Positions 15,665-23,444 of a DNA stretch of 26,355 nucleotides are shown piece after piece; positions within the stretch are counted from its first letter, which is position 1, and each line of letters begins with the position of its first letter. Both the position numbers and the translations under genes were made by a program. Below the pieces are notes generated by a model that did no database searches, had not been told where the DNA came from, and worked only from the letters and a program-made list of their open reading frames with translations. Origin of the DNA: SHZI01 sp049290495 (GTDB lineage Bacteria > Pseudomonadota > Gammaproteobacteria > Steroidobacterales > GCA-2729495); contig JBATNV010000211.1 in NCBI GenBank assembly GCA_049290495.1, forward strand, positions 1 to 26,355. Direction: 5' to 3'.

Positions 15665-16977
15665 CAGGCGGTCCCGTACTTCGTTTCGACATTTACGCCG
15701 ATCGCGTTCAGAAAAGCTGTGGGCAGTACGCCGCCGGCACTGATGATCACGGCGTCGTTGTCGAGGGTCGCTTGCCTGTCTTCGTGTCGCAGGAGAACCT
15801 TGTCTGTTTCGATGCCGACGACTTCAGAGCGCAGCAATACCTTTATCCGGCCGGCTTCCGCAGCCGCCTGCAGGCGCTCGCGGTTGGCAGGTTTGACGCG
15901 GCTGAAAGCTTCGGACCGATAGGAGAGGGTAACGCCTGCGCCGGGTACTTCACTGATGGCTGTTGCAGCTTCGAGCGCGCTGTCACCGCCGCCGACAATC
16001 AGCACACGGCAGTTGCTGTACTGTTCAGGTTCGATGAGTTTGTAGGTAACCTTGCTCAGGTCTTCACCGGGCACACCGAGCTGGCGCGGCGTGCCGCGAC
16101 GTCCGATCGCGAGCAACACGTTCCGGGCCAGGATTTCGCGTGTGCTGGTCTGGACCCGGAAGCACTCGCCGTCACGGCTGGCGGCCACGACCCGTTCCTT
16201 GAAGCTGATCGGCACGCCGGTATCGGCTTGTACTTTCTGCCAGTAAGCCAGCAGTTCTTCCTTGCTCGTGTTGCCAAACTTTACCTCGCCGACGAGCGGC
16301 AGATGTGCGGTGCCGGCCATCACCAGTTTGCCGCGCGGGTAGTGAGACACCATGCCGCCAAAGGAATCCTGCTCGATGGTCACAAAGTTCAGTTTCTGCT
16401 CCATTGCCGCCAGCGAGGCGGAGAAGCCGGCCGGTCCGGCGCCAACGATCACGACGTCCAGGATGGAGTCCTGTTTTGGCTTGCGCGTGGCGGCGATGTA
16501 AGTAACGGCCTGCCGGCCCTGCTCGATGGCGTTGCGGATCAGTCCCATGCCACCGAGTTCGCCGGCGATATAGATGCCGGGTACGTTGGTCTGGAAGTCC
16601 GGGCCGACATCCGGAATGTCCATGCCGCGACGCTCGGTGCCAAAGACCAGCGTGATGGCACCGACCGGACAGGCGGTACGGCAGGCACCATGACCGATGC
16701 AATCGCTCGGACCGATCAGTTCGGCCTTGCCCCGGATCATGCCGAGCACCCGGTGCCCTGGCATTTCCGGGCAAACATTGATGCAGGCCTTGCAGCCTAT
16801 GCACTTGGTCGGATCGATGACCGGATGAATGGCCGGCGGTTCGGTCAGGCCCGCCGCGTGCGCGGCATCACGCACGGCCGCACTCTGGCGGTGCAATCGG
16901 TTCTGCACATAGCCGTATGCTGCGACGATTGCCACTGCAGGTACCGCATACGTCATCAATGCTACTGAATCGCTCAT
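15664..16977 (-). CDS. Membrane-anchored ferredoxin/FAD pyridine-nucleotide oxidoreductase
   Basis: A 437-residue protein (441 from a GTG at 16989; neither start has a clear ribosome-binding site). In the 441 numbering: residues 9-30 are one membrane helix. Residues 63-108 are a two-cluster ferredoxin domain, CIGCKACINVCP and CIGHGACRTACP; in the second motif one Cys is His100. Residues 135-165 (TNVPGIYIAGELGG...) look like the C-terminal FAD-binding segment of thioredoxin reductase-like enzymes. Then come the FAD Rossmann motif VIVGAGPAGFSAS (180-192) and the NAD(P) motif LIVGGGDSALEAA. The redox CxxC of thioredoxin reductase is absent, so it should pass electrons between NAD(P)H or ferredoxin, flavin and Fe-S clusters. 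It diverges from the cytochrome operon and probably supplies or takes its electrons at the inner membrane. Confidence 0.9.
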   Translation of the reverse strand: MSDSVALMTYAVPAVAIVAAYGYVQNRLHRQSAAVRDAAHAAGLTEPPAIHPVIDPTKCIGCKACINVCPEMPGHRVLGMIRGKAELIGPSDCIGHGACRTACPVGAITLVFGTERRGMDIPDVGPDFQTNVPGIYIAGELGGMGLIRNAIEQGRQAVTYIAATRKPKQDSILDVVIVGAGPAGFSASLAAMEQKLNFVTIEQDSFGGMVSHYPRGKLVMAGTAHLPLVGEVKFGNTSKEELLAYWQKVQADTGVPISFKERVVAASRDGECFRVQTSTREILARNVLLAIGRRGTPRQLGVPGEDLSKVTYKLIEPEQYSNCRVLIVGGGDSALEAATAISEVPGAGVTLSYRSEAFSRVKPANRERLQAAAEAGRIKVLLRSEVVGIETDKVLLRHEDRQATLDNDAVIISAGGVLPTAFLNAIGVNVETKYGTA

Positions 16978-17208
16978 GGTCTCAGTCACCAGAAGATGGA
17001 TTGGCCCGCCCTGCCCGTTGCAGACGTCCGCCCATTTTCGGTGTCCCTTCGGTGCGGAGATGTGCGCGCCTTCACAGTGTAGGCGTGCGGCCGCCGCTAC
17101 CGTTAGGGGGCTGACGTCGGGAATCCGTGGCCTCGGACAAGTGCGTGGTTGCCGGTTGATTTTATTGTCTGGAGACGTCTACTGAGTTGGTGGGGAAGGG
17201 ATGAATAA
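16978..17208. promoter_or_regulatory. Divergent intergenic region of the electron-transfer locus
   Basis: 231 bases separating the leftward oxidoreductase-ankyrin pair from the rightward cytochrome operon. It must carry both promoters and any shared operator. I could not assign -35/-10 pairs with confidence. A purine-rich GGGGAAGGG at 17192-17200 serves as ribosome-binding site for the membrane protein at 17209. Confidence 0.5.
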
Positions 17209-18120
17209 ATGAATGGGGTATCGGCGACGGCAGGCGCTGTGAGGGCAGAGACGGGTACGGGAACATGGCAGAACCTGCGCGCTCTGTACTCGAGCTACGG
17301 GGCGCTGGCCGGATACGTCATCGCCACCATTCTTATCTATGTAGGCTGGCTTGGCCGCGATCAGCGCAACATCCATGCCGAATACGGGCTCGGCTACGCG
17401 CTGGGTATAATCGGCGGAACGCTGATGCTGATCGTGCTGCTCTACTATTTACGCAAGCGCGTGCGCTGGCTTGCACGCTTCGGCGCCATGAAGCACTGGT
17501 TTCGTATCCACATGATCCTCGGCATCGTCGGGCCGGTATTAATTCTCTATCACTGCAACTTCGAACTCGGCGACCTGAACTCGAATGTGGCGCTGTACTG
17601 CACACTGGCGGTCGCTGGCAGCGGCGTGCTGGGCCGTTACCTCTATGCGGGCATTCACCATGGCCTGTATGGCAGCAAGACCACGCTGCAGGAAATGGCC
17701 GGCGTACTGGAGAAATCAGAAGCCGGCGGCCATGTGAGTGCCTTGATGCAACCGATTCGTGAGGAACTGGCGGAAATCGACAGGCGCGTACTCGCAGCAT
17801 CCCCCGGCATTATCGGCAGCGCCATCCGTCACCTCGACATCGTGTGGCGGACACGACGCAGCTACCGGCGCCTGGTGTTGCTGACACGCCAGGAAATCAT
17901 GCACAAGGCGGCGAGCTCCGCAGTTGTTGGCCAGCATGCCGATCGTCTGGAAGCAACGATCTGCCGCTATCTGCAGGAACACTTCAGCCAGGCTCGGCAG
18001 GTGGCCCGCTTCAATTCCTTCGAGCGACTGTTTTCCCTCTGGCACATCGTCCACGTGCCATTCTTCGTAATGATGATCCTCTCCGGCCTGTTCCACGTTT
18101 TCGCCGTACACCTGTATTAA
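17209..18120 (+). CDS. Inner-membrane b-type cytochrome-like protein
   Basis: A 303-residue membrane protein with about five transmembrane helices: ~31-48, 60-81, 100-116, 127-147 and 281-300. A ~130-residue charged region lies between the last two. Helix 3 has His101 and His115, and helix 5 has His282 and His296, each pair 14 residues apart. That spacing is what bis-His diheme membrane cytochromes such as ferric reductases and cytochrome b use to hold two stacked hemes across the bilayer. I do not recognise a named family. It is the first gene of the cytochrome operon, 13 bases before the 21-heme gene, so a role carrying electrons between cytoplasmic or quinone side and periplasm is inferred. 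GGGGAAGGG precedes the ATG. Confidence 0.85.
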   Translation: MNGVSATAGAVRAETGTGTWQNLRALYSSYGALAGYVIATILIYVGWLGRDQRNIHAEYGLGYALGIIGGTLMLIVLLYYLRKRVRWLARFGAMKHWFRIHMILGIVGPVLILYHCNFELGDLNSNVALYCTLAVAGSGVLGRYLYAGIHHGLYGSKTTLQEMAGVLEKSEAGGHVSALMQPIREELAEIDRRVLAASPGIIGSAIRHLDIVWRTRRSYRRLVLLTRQEIMHKAASSAVVGQHADRLEATICRYLQEHFSQARQVARFNSFERLFSLWHIVHVPFFVMMILSGLFHVFAVHLY

Positions 18121-18133
18121 GCCTGATACGCCG

Positions 18134-19711
18134 GTGGCGCAGGGCATCAAACTCCGGCTGGCAGCGCTGCTGATATGCACGCTGATACCCCTTGCTGCCA
18201 GTGCCCTGGACTGGGAGAGCCTTGTGATGCCCGGCCCGGTGATCAGCGGTCATGCCGAGACCGAGAAAGAATGCCGCAAGTGCCATGTACCCTTCGCGCG
18301 TGACGAACAACGTGGTCTGTGTCTGGACTGTCACGACAAGGTTGCCGCTGACATCACCAGCAAAAAAGGCTTTCACTGGCGATCAGAGCCGGCCCGAAAA
18401 GGTGAGTGCCGGAATTGTCATACCGATCATGAAGGTCGCAACGCAGACATCGTGCGTCTGACGCCGCAGACCTTCAATCATGCCCTGACCGACTATCCGC
18501 TAGAGGGCGCGCACAAGAACGCTTCGTGCAACGATTGTCACAAGCCGAAGGAAAAGCATCGCGATGCGCCGTCCACCTGCATCGGTTGCCATGCGCAACA
18601 GGACGTACACAAGAAAGCCCTGGGTGAAGATTGCGTCAGCTGTCACAACGTAGTGGCCTGGAAGGACATCAAGTTTGATCACGCCAAGGCCACGGAGCAG
18701 CGTTACCCGCTGACGGGCGCCCATGACAAGGTTGAATGCGGATTGTGTCACGCCGGACAGCGCTACAAAGACACGCCCACGGCCTGCGTCGCGTGTCACC
18801 GGATCAACGATACGCACCAGGGGCAGCGCGGTACGGCCTGCGAAAAATGTCATCAGACGAGCAAATGGAAAGAGCAGGTCTTCGATCATGCGAAGAAAAC
18901 CGGATTCGCCCTGACTGCAGGTCACGGGGGGCTTGCCTGCCAGTCCTGCCATGCCGGAAACGATTTCAAGAAAACCGCCGGTAAAGAATGTGTCGACTGC
19001 CATCGCAGCGATGACACGCACCATGGCCGGAACGGACCCGAGTGCAAGACCTGTCACACGACCAAGGCCTGGGATGAGACGAAGTTCGACCATGCAAAGG
19101 AAACGAAATTTCCGCTGCTCGGCGCGCATGCTGAAACCGGCTGCGTGGCTTGCCACAAGGGCGCAGCCAAAAAGGAAAAACTGGAGACGGCCTGCATCGC
19201 CTGTCATCGCGGTGACGATGTGCACAAGGAGTCCCTGGGTACCGCCTGCGGTGACTGCCATGGCCTAAAGACCTGGCAGAGCGAGGTGAGATTTGATCAC
19301 GATCTGAGCAGTTTTCCGCTTGTAGGCCTGCACGCGACGACATCCTGTGAGTCATGTCACGTCGACAAGAAGTTCGATGGCACACCGTCAAAATGCGTCG
19401 ATTGCCACCGGCCGGATGACGTGCACAAGGGAAAGCTGGGCGACAAGTGCGCCGATTGCCATACGCCCAATGACTGGCGCATCTGGACCTTTGACCACAA
19501 CACCCAGACCAACTTCCGCATCGACGGCGCGCACTCGGATCTCCGCTGCCTCACCTGTCATGTGCGGCCGCCCGGCGAAGGGCGGGCGATGGCGCGCGAT
19601 TGCGGCAGCTGTCATCGCAGGGACGACAGACATAACGGACAGTTCGGCATAGACTGCGCCCGCTGCCACAACACGCGCAGCTTTTCCGGCGCACGGCGGA
19701 GGACGCCATGA
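18134..19711 (+). CDS. Periplasmic multiheme c-type cytochrome, 21 CxxCH motifs
   Basis: A 525-residue exported protein with 21 CxxCH heme-attachment motifs, one heme per 25 residues. A GTG at 18134 starts a clean signal peptide (MAQGIKLRLAALLICTLIPL, then AASA). After an initial three-heme segment, six modules of 66-69 residues follow, beginning at 18473, 18674, 18881, 19085, 19292 and 19490. Each has the order FDH...GAH...CxxCH...CVxCHRxDDxH...CxxCH, with three hemes and three extra conserved His, which suggests bis-His ligation throughout. No lipobox is present, so it should be soluble in the periplasm, bridging the inner-membrane protein and the outer-membrane complex. The stop overlaps the next ATG by four bases (ATGA). 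Confidence 0.95.
   Translation: MAQGIKLRLAALLICTLIPLAASALDWESLVMPGPVISGHAETEKECRKCHVPFARDEQRGLCLDCHDKVAADITSKKGFHWRSEPARKGECRNCHTDHEGRNADIVRLTPQTFNHALTDYPLEGAHKNASCNDCHKPKEKHRDAPSTCIGCHAQQDVHKKALGEDCVSCHNVVAWKDIKFDHAKATEQRYPLTGAHDKVECGLCHAGQRYKDTPTACVACHRINDTHQGQRGTACEKCHQTSKWKEQVFDHAKKTGFALTAGHGGLACQSCHAGNDFKKTAGKECVDCHRSDDTHHGRNGPECKTCHTTKAWDETKFDHAKETKFPLLGAHAETGCVACHKGAAKKEKLETACIACHRGDDVHKESLGTACGDCHGLKTWQSEVRFDHDLSSFPLVGLHATTSCESCHVDKKFDGTPSKCVDCHRPDDVHKGKLGDKCADCHTPNDWRIWTFDHNTQTNFRIDGAHSDLRCLTCHVRPPGEGRAMARDCGSCHRRDDRHNGQFGIDCARCHNTRSFSGARRRTP
18473..19687 (+). repeat. Tandem three-heme modules of the 21-heme cytochrome
   Basis: Six in-frame units starting at 18473, 18674, 18881, 19085, 19292 and 19490 (spacings 201, 207, 204, 207 and 198 bases). 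They are conserved at protein level in His and Cys positions but diverged in DNA, indicating old duplications. Confidence 0.8.
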
Positions 19712-20184
19712 CGGATATTGCGACGATGGTCCGGGCCGCAATGGTCCTTGCCGCCATTCTGGTTGTCGGTGCAGGTACGAGCGACAGGGCGGTGGCGCAG
19801 TCGGCTTACAATCCGGCCTTCGATCACTTCTCGACTGGCTGGTCGCTGGAAGGCGCGCACCGTGGTGTCGAGTGCGCGGGCTGTCACGTCGGTGGTGTTT
19901 TCCAGGGCACGCCGCGCCAATGCGTGGCCTGTCATTCACTGGCCGGGCTGGTCAAGGCCACACCGCCGCCGGTCAATCACATCCGCACCACCGATGAGTG
20001 CGATGCCTGTCATCGCGAGACGAGCTGGTCATATGTCAGGCCGGTCGATCACACCGCAGTGATAGGCACCTGTATCAGCTGTCACAACGGACAAACGGCA
20101 ACCGGCAAACCGCCCACTCATATTCCGACCAGCAGTGATTGCGAGGCATGCCATCGCACGCGGGCCTGGGTGCCGACCAGGTAG
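19708..20184 (+). CDS. Pentaheme c-type cytochrome
   Basis: A 158-residue exported protein with five CxxCH motifs (CAGCH, CVACH, CDACH, CISCH, CEACH). The signal peptide spans ~1-31, ending VAQS. The first part of the mature protein (FDHFSTGWSLEGAHRGVECA...) is the same module as in the preceding 21-heme cytochrome, so the two share ancestry. No lipobox. The ATG overlaps the upstream stop by four bases, and the stop is four bases before the next start, giving tight translational coupling. It probably docks between the large periplasmic cytochrome and the outer-membrane barrel. Confidence 0.94.
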   Translation: MTDIATMVRAAMVLAAILVVGAGTSDRAVAQSAYNPAFDHFSTGWSLEGAHRGVECAGCHVGGVFQGTPRQCVACHSLAGLVKATPPPVNHIRTTDECDACHRETSWSYVRPVDHTAVIGTCISCHNGQTATGKPPTHIPTSSDCEACHRTRAWVPTR

Positions 20185-20188
20185 GCTG

Positions 20189-22744
20189 ATGCAGGCATCA
20201 CCAATGATGGTACTGCCAGTAGCTGATGTCGTTCGTCGTACAGTTGTGCGTGTTCTGCCCGTTGTAGCGGCTGCCTTCCTTGCCTTCGCCGCCAACGTTG
20301 TTGCGGCTGAACCGGCCGGGATCGAGTCGGTGATGATCTCGCGTACCGGAGACACCGCGGACGTGGATATCCGCTTTGTCTGCCGGAACCGGTTTCTGAA
20401 TCTGTCGCCAACCGGTCCTGCGCCGCGCAGCGAGATCACCCTGATACGCATGGACCAGTGCGCCAATTCCGGAGCAGCTGTCCGTGAAGCCACGCGACCT
20501 CCCGGCCGCCAGCTCGCTGCACTCAAGGAAATCGGCTATACGGCGCGTGGCGGTACCGATGCGGTCCTGAGCCTGCAATTCGATCGCGTCGTGCTGCTAA
20601 AGATCGAACAGTCAGGCGACCTGCACACGCTGCGCCTGCAGGTTCAGATTCCGGCCGGCTCGGTGCCTGACCCTGCAACAGACGAGCCGTTTACCGCAGC
20701 CGCAGTACCGATTGCCCCGCCGACCCTGAGTCCGGAGCAGATTGCTCGTGCCGAGGAGCGCGCGCGGCGAGCGATGGAGCCGCGACCGGCGGCGGCACCG
20801 GCCACGGTTGAGTTTGTGTTGAACCTGCGCTCATCACTACGGCCAATCGACCTTGGTGCAGAAACTTCCGGTCTCGCGCAGCGCAGCCAGCTCATCTATG
20901 TCGCAGATCTGACGGTCGATGACCAGGTGTGGCATCGCCTGCGTCTGGGCTTCTTCGCGACCGAGGCGGACGCCAATACAGCTCTCGTATCGCTGCTGCC
21001 GCGCTTTCCGGATGCGTGGGTTGCCCGGGTTTCTCCGACTGAGCGCCGCATGGCAGGGTCGGTAACTGTTGAGCCCGGGCCAGTGGCAGCAACACCGGCT
21101 GGCGGCGGGTCTGGCACGCTGACAGATGTGCAGTTGACCGAACTGCTCGCGCAGGCGCGTGGTGCATTTATTGATCGTGATTATCCGCAGGTCATTCTGC
21201 TTGCAACTCGCGTCCTTGACGCGCCGCCACATGCCGGGACGCCGGAAGCGCGGGAACTGCTGGGGCTCGCGCGGGAGCGTGATGGCCAGACCGCTGCTGC
21301 CATCGCAGAATATCAGCGCTACATTGCCGACTATCCGGACAGCGACGGTGCGGTGCGGGTCAGGCAACGCCTGGCAGCGCTTTCGACGGCACTTGAGCAG
21401 CCCCGCGACAGCATTCGCAACAAGGCCGATTCCGGGCGCGACAGTGCGTGGGAAGTTTATGGCGGAGTCTCGCAATACTATCGTCGCGACTCCGTGGACT
21501 TCGGCGGCGATTCCGCCACCGTCGAGCAGGCGGCCGTGTTCTCGGATGCGGATCTGGTCGCCCGCTATACCGGCGAGCGCTTCGATTTCGGCTCACGCGC
21601 CACACTTGCCTACAACCTGGATATGTCGGACAGCGATCCAAAGCCCGGCGACCAGACGCTGGTCTACAACCTGTATACGGATCTGAGTGACAGGGAAACG
21701 GACCTGTCGGCACGGCTTGGCCGGCAGACGCTGCGTAACCAGGGTGTGCTTGGCCGCTTCGACGGCGCGCTCGTGTCCTGGCAGTGGGCGCCAGACTATC
21801 GGTTGAACCTGCTCGCGGGATTTCCAGTCTACAGCTCCGACCAGAGCATCGATACGGATCGCAACTTCTATGGCTTCAGTGTCGATGTGCTGGGCCTGAT
21901 GGATAGCGTCGACCTGAACCTGTTCTACAACATCCAGGACGTGGATGGCGTCAGCGATCGGGAGGCTGTGGGTGCGGAGCTACGGTATTTCGGCGGCAAC
22001 AGATCCCTGGTCACAACGGTCGATTACGACATCGCCTATGGCGAACTCAACAGCTTGGTCGCAGTGGGTAACTGGACCTTTGAGGATCGCACAACCATCA
22101 ACGCCAGGCTCGACTTCCGCAACACGCCGTATCTGACTACGGAAAGTGCGCTGGTTGGCCAGTCTGCATCGAGCATCCAGGGTTTGTTGTTGAGTTACTC
22201 AGAAGGCGAGATCCGCCAGCTGGCGCTGGACCGTGCCGGCGGCATGCAGAGCGTCGCCCTGGGAGTGGCCCGGCCGCTCTCTGAACGATTCCAGGTCAGT
22301 GCCGACGTCACGGCCTCGCAATATGACGGCACGCTCGCTTCGGGCGGTGTACGCGAGACGCCGGATTCCGGGACGCTGATTTATTCATATGTCAGCCTGA
22401 TCGGTACCAGCCTGATGCGCGAGGGAGACATTTCAATTCTCAGTCTGCGTTACTCCGAAGGTGGTTCATTCAAGTCCACAGCGCTGTTTCTGGATACACG
22501 CTATCCGCTGACCCAGAACTTGCGGCTGAACCCGAAGCTGCTCGTGTCGCGCCAGGAAATTACGGTCGGCAATGAGACAGACCTGCTGGTGCGTCCCGGC
22601 CTGCGTGTGCTGTATCGGATGGCGCGCCACTTTCAGGTAGAGGTTGAAGTCGGCGGTGAATTCGGAAACCACGATAACGGTGGCGGTGAGACCAATAATT
22701 CAACCGGCTACTACCTGAATATGGGTTACAGCGCGGACTTCTGA
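20189..22744 (+). CDS. Outer-membrane beta-barrel protein with SPOR/TPR-like periplasmic region
   Basis: An 851-residue protein from the ATG at 20189, which leaves a four-base gap after the pentaheme gene; an upstream ATG at 20135 would overlap it by 50 bases. A signal peptide ends about residue 40 (NVVAAE). The next ~110 residues have the alternating beta pattern of AMIN-like domains. About 205-290 (EFVLNLRSSLRP... WHRLRLGFF... AWVARVSP) look like a SPOR domain, which in other proteins binds peptidoglycan. About 310-400 are TPR-like (ALQ-rich helices, YQRYIADYPDSDGAVRVRQR). From ~415 to the end are amphipathic strands with aromatic girdles, ending in Phe (GYSADF), the barrel signature. It is the candidate porin of the conduit. 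No heme motif. Confidence 0.85.
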   Translation: MQASPMMVLPVADVVRRTVVRVLPVVAAAFLAFAANVVAAEPAGIESVMISRTGDTADVDIRFVCRNRFLNLSPTGPAPRSEITLIRMDQCANSGAAVREATRPPGRQLAALKEIGYTARGGTDAVLSLQFDRVVLLKIEQSGDLHTLRLQVQIPAGSVPDPATDEPFTAAAVPIAPPTLSPEQIARAEERARRAMEPRPAAAPATVEFVLNLRSSLRPIDLGAETSGLAQRSQLIYVADLTVDDQVWHRLRLGFFATEADANTALVSLLPRFPDAWVARVSPTERRMAGSVTVEPGPVAATPAGGGSGTLTDVQLTELLAQARGAFIDRDYPQVILLATRVLDAPPHAGTPEARELLGLARERDGQTAAAIAEYQRYIADYPDSDGAVRVRQRLAALSTALEQPRDSIRNKADSGRDSAWEVYGGVSQYYRRDSVDFGGDSATVEQAAVFSDADLVARYTGERFDFGSRATLAYNLDMSDSDPKPGDQTLVYNLYTDLSDRETDLSARLGRQTLRNQGVLGRFDGALVSWQWAPDYRLNLLAGFPVYSSDQSIDTDRNFYGFSVDVLGLMDSVDLNLFYNIQDVDGVSDREAVGAELRYFGGNRSLVTTVDYDIAYGELNSLVAVGNWTFEDRTTINARLDFRNTPYLTTESALVGQSASSIQGLLLSYSEGEIRQLALDRAGGMQSVALGVARPLSERFQVSADVTASQYDGTLASGGVRETPDSGTLIYSYVSLIGTSLMREGDISILSLRYSEGGSFKSTALFLDTRYPLTQNLRLNPKLLVSRQEITVGNETDLLVRPGLRVLYRMARHFQVEVEVGGEFGNHDNGGGETNNSTGYYLNMGYSADF

Positions 22745-22745
22745 C

Positions 22746-23372
22746 ATGGATGCTGCAATCAGAATGGCGAGGGCAATCCGGCGATGCGGTGTGCTGGCCG
22801 CAGTTGCCGGCATGGCGCTCGTGGCCTGTGGAACAGTCGAGCCCGGTCAGCGCGCTACGGAATACCTGGACGAGACAAGCGGTGCGACGATCACCCGCGT
22901 CGAGGCACCATTCACTTTCTATAGTGATGATCCATCGCGTGCAGCCAATGAACGCGACTATCTGGATGCCGCGCCGCTGGCAGTGAACCGGTCGGGCAAG
23001 TACTCGTGGTGGCTGTGGCTCGGCGTATGGAGCACGATCGATCGCGGTGCCTCCGGCGGGGATCCGCAACTGGCCGAGATCGCGGCAATACAGCTGATCG
23101 TTGACGGCGAACCGATGGAACTCGACATGCACCCAGGCACTGACCGACTTCCGGGCGGTGGACCGCTGCCTTACGCAGCGACGGTGCCTGCGAAAAACAT
23201 TCTGCTGCCGCTTACGGGAAGCCAGGTGGCCCGCCTGGGCCGCGCTGCCACTATCAGCATTCGTACGGAAATGGCTGATGGCGAGGTGCGTCAATGGCAG
23301 TCATGGGAAAGACGCGGCAGCTGGACAGGTTTTGCCGAGCTTGCGGCTGCGCATTCAGGGTTGCTTCCATGA
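22746..23372 (+). CDS. Lipoprotein of unknown function in the cytochrome operon
   Basis: A 208-residue predicted lipoprotein. A twin-Arg-like basic start (MARAIRR) leads into a hydrophobic stretch and the lipobox LVAC, Cys28. The mature part is beta-rich, with WWLWLGVWSTIDRG near the middle. It has no further Cys and no heme motif, and I recognise no family. Its ATG follows the barrel-gene stop by one base, so it is co-translated with the barrel protein and may be a plug, a chaperone or an assembly factor for it, or a surface subunit. These roles are inferred from position only. Confidence 0.82.
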   Translation: MDAAIRMARAIRRCGVLAAVAGMALVACGTVEPGQRATEYLDETSGATITRVEAPFTFYSDDPSRAANERDYLDAAPLAVNRSGKYSWWLWLGVWSTIDRGASGGDPQLAEIAAIQLIVDGEPMELDMHPGTDRLPGGGPLPYAATVPAKNILLPLTGSQVARLGRAATISIRTEMADGEVRQWQSWERRGSWTGFAELAAAHSGLLP

Positions 23373-23444
23373 CTGCGCCAAGGCTGTGCTGTGATGGAAG
23401 TCACTGTTTGCCGATCAACAAGACACTAGCGTGAACATACCCAT

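Noticed and set aside
15658..16968. 436-codon open frame on the plus strand opposite the flavoprotein
   Set aside because: It is a GC-rich shadow frame; the minus strand encodes clear ferredoxin and Rossmann motifs.
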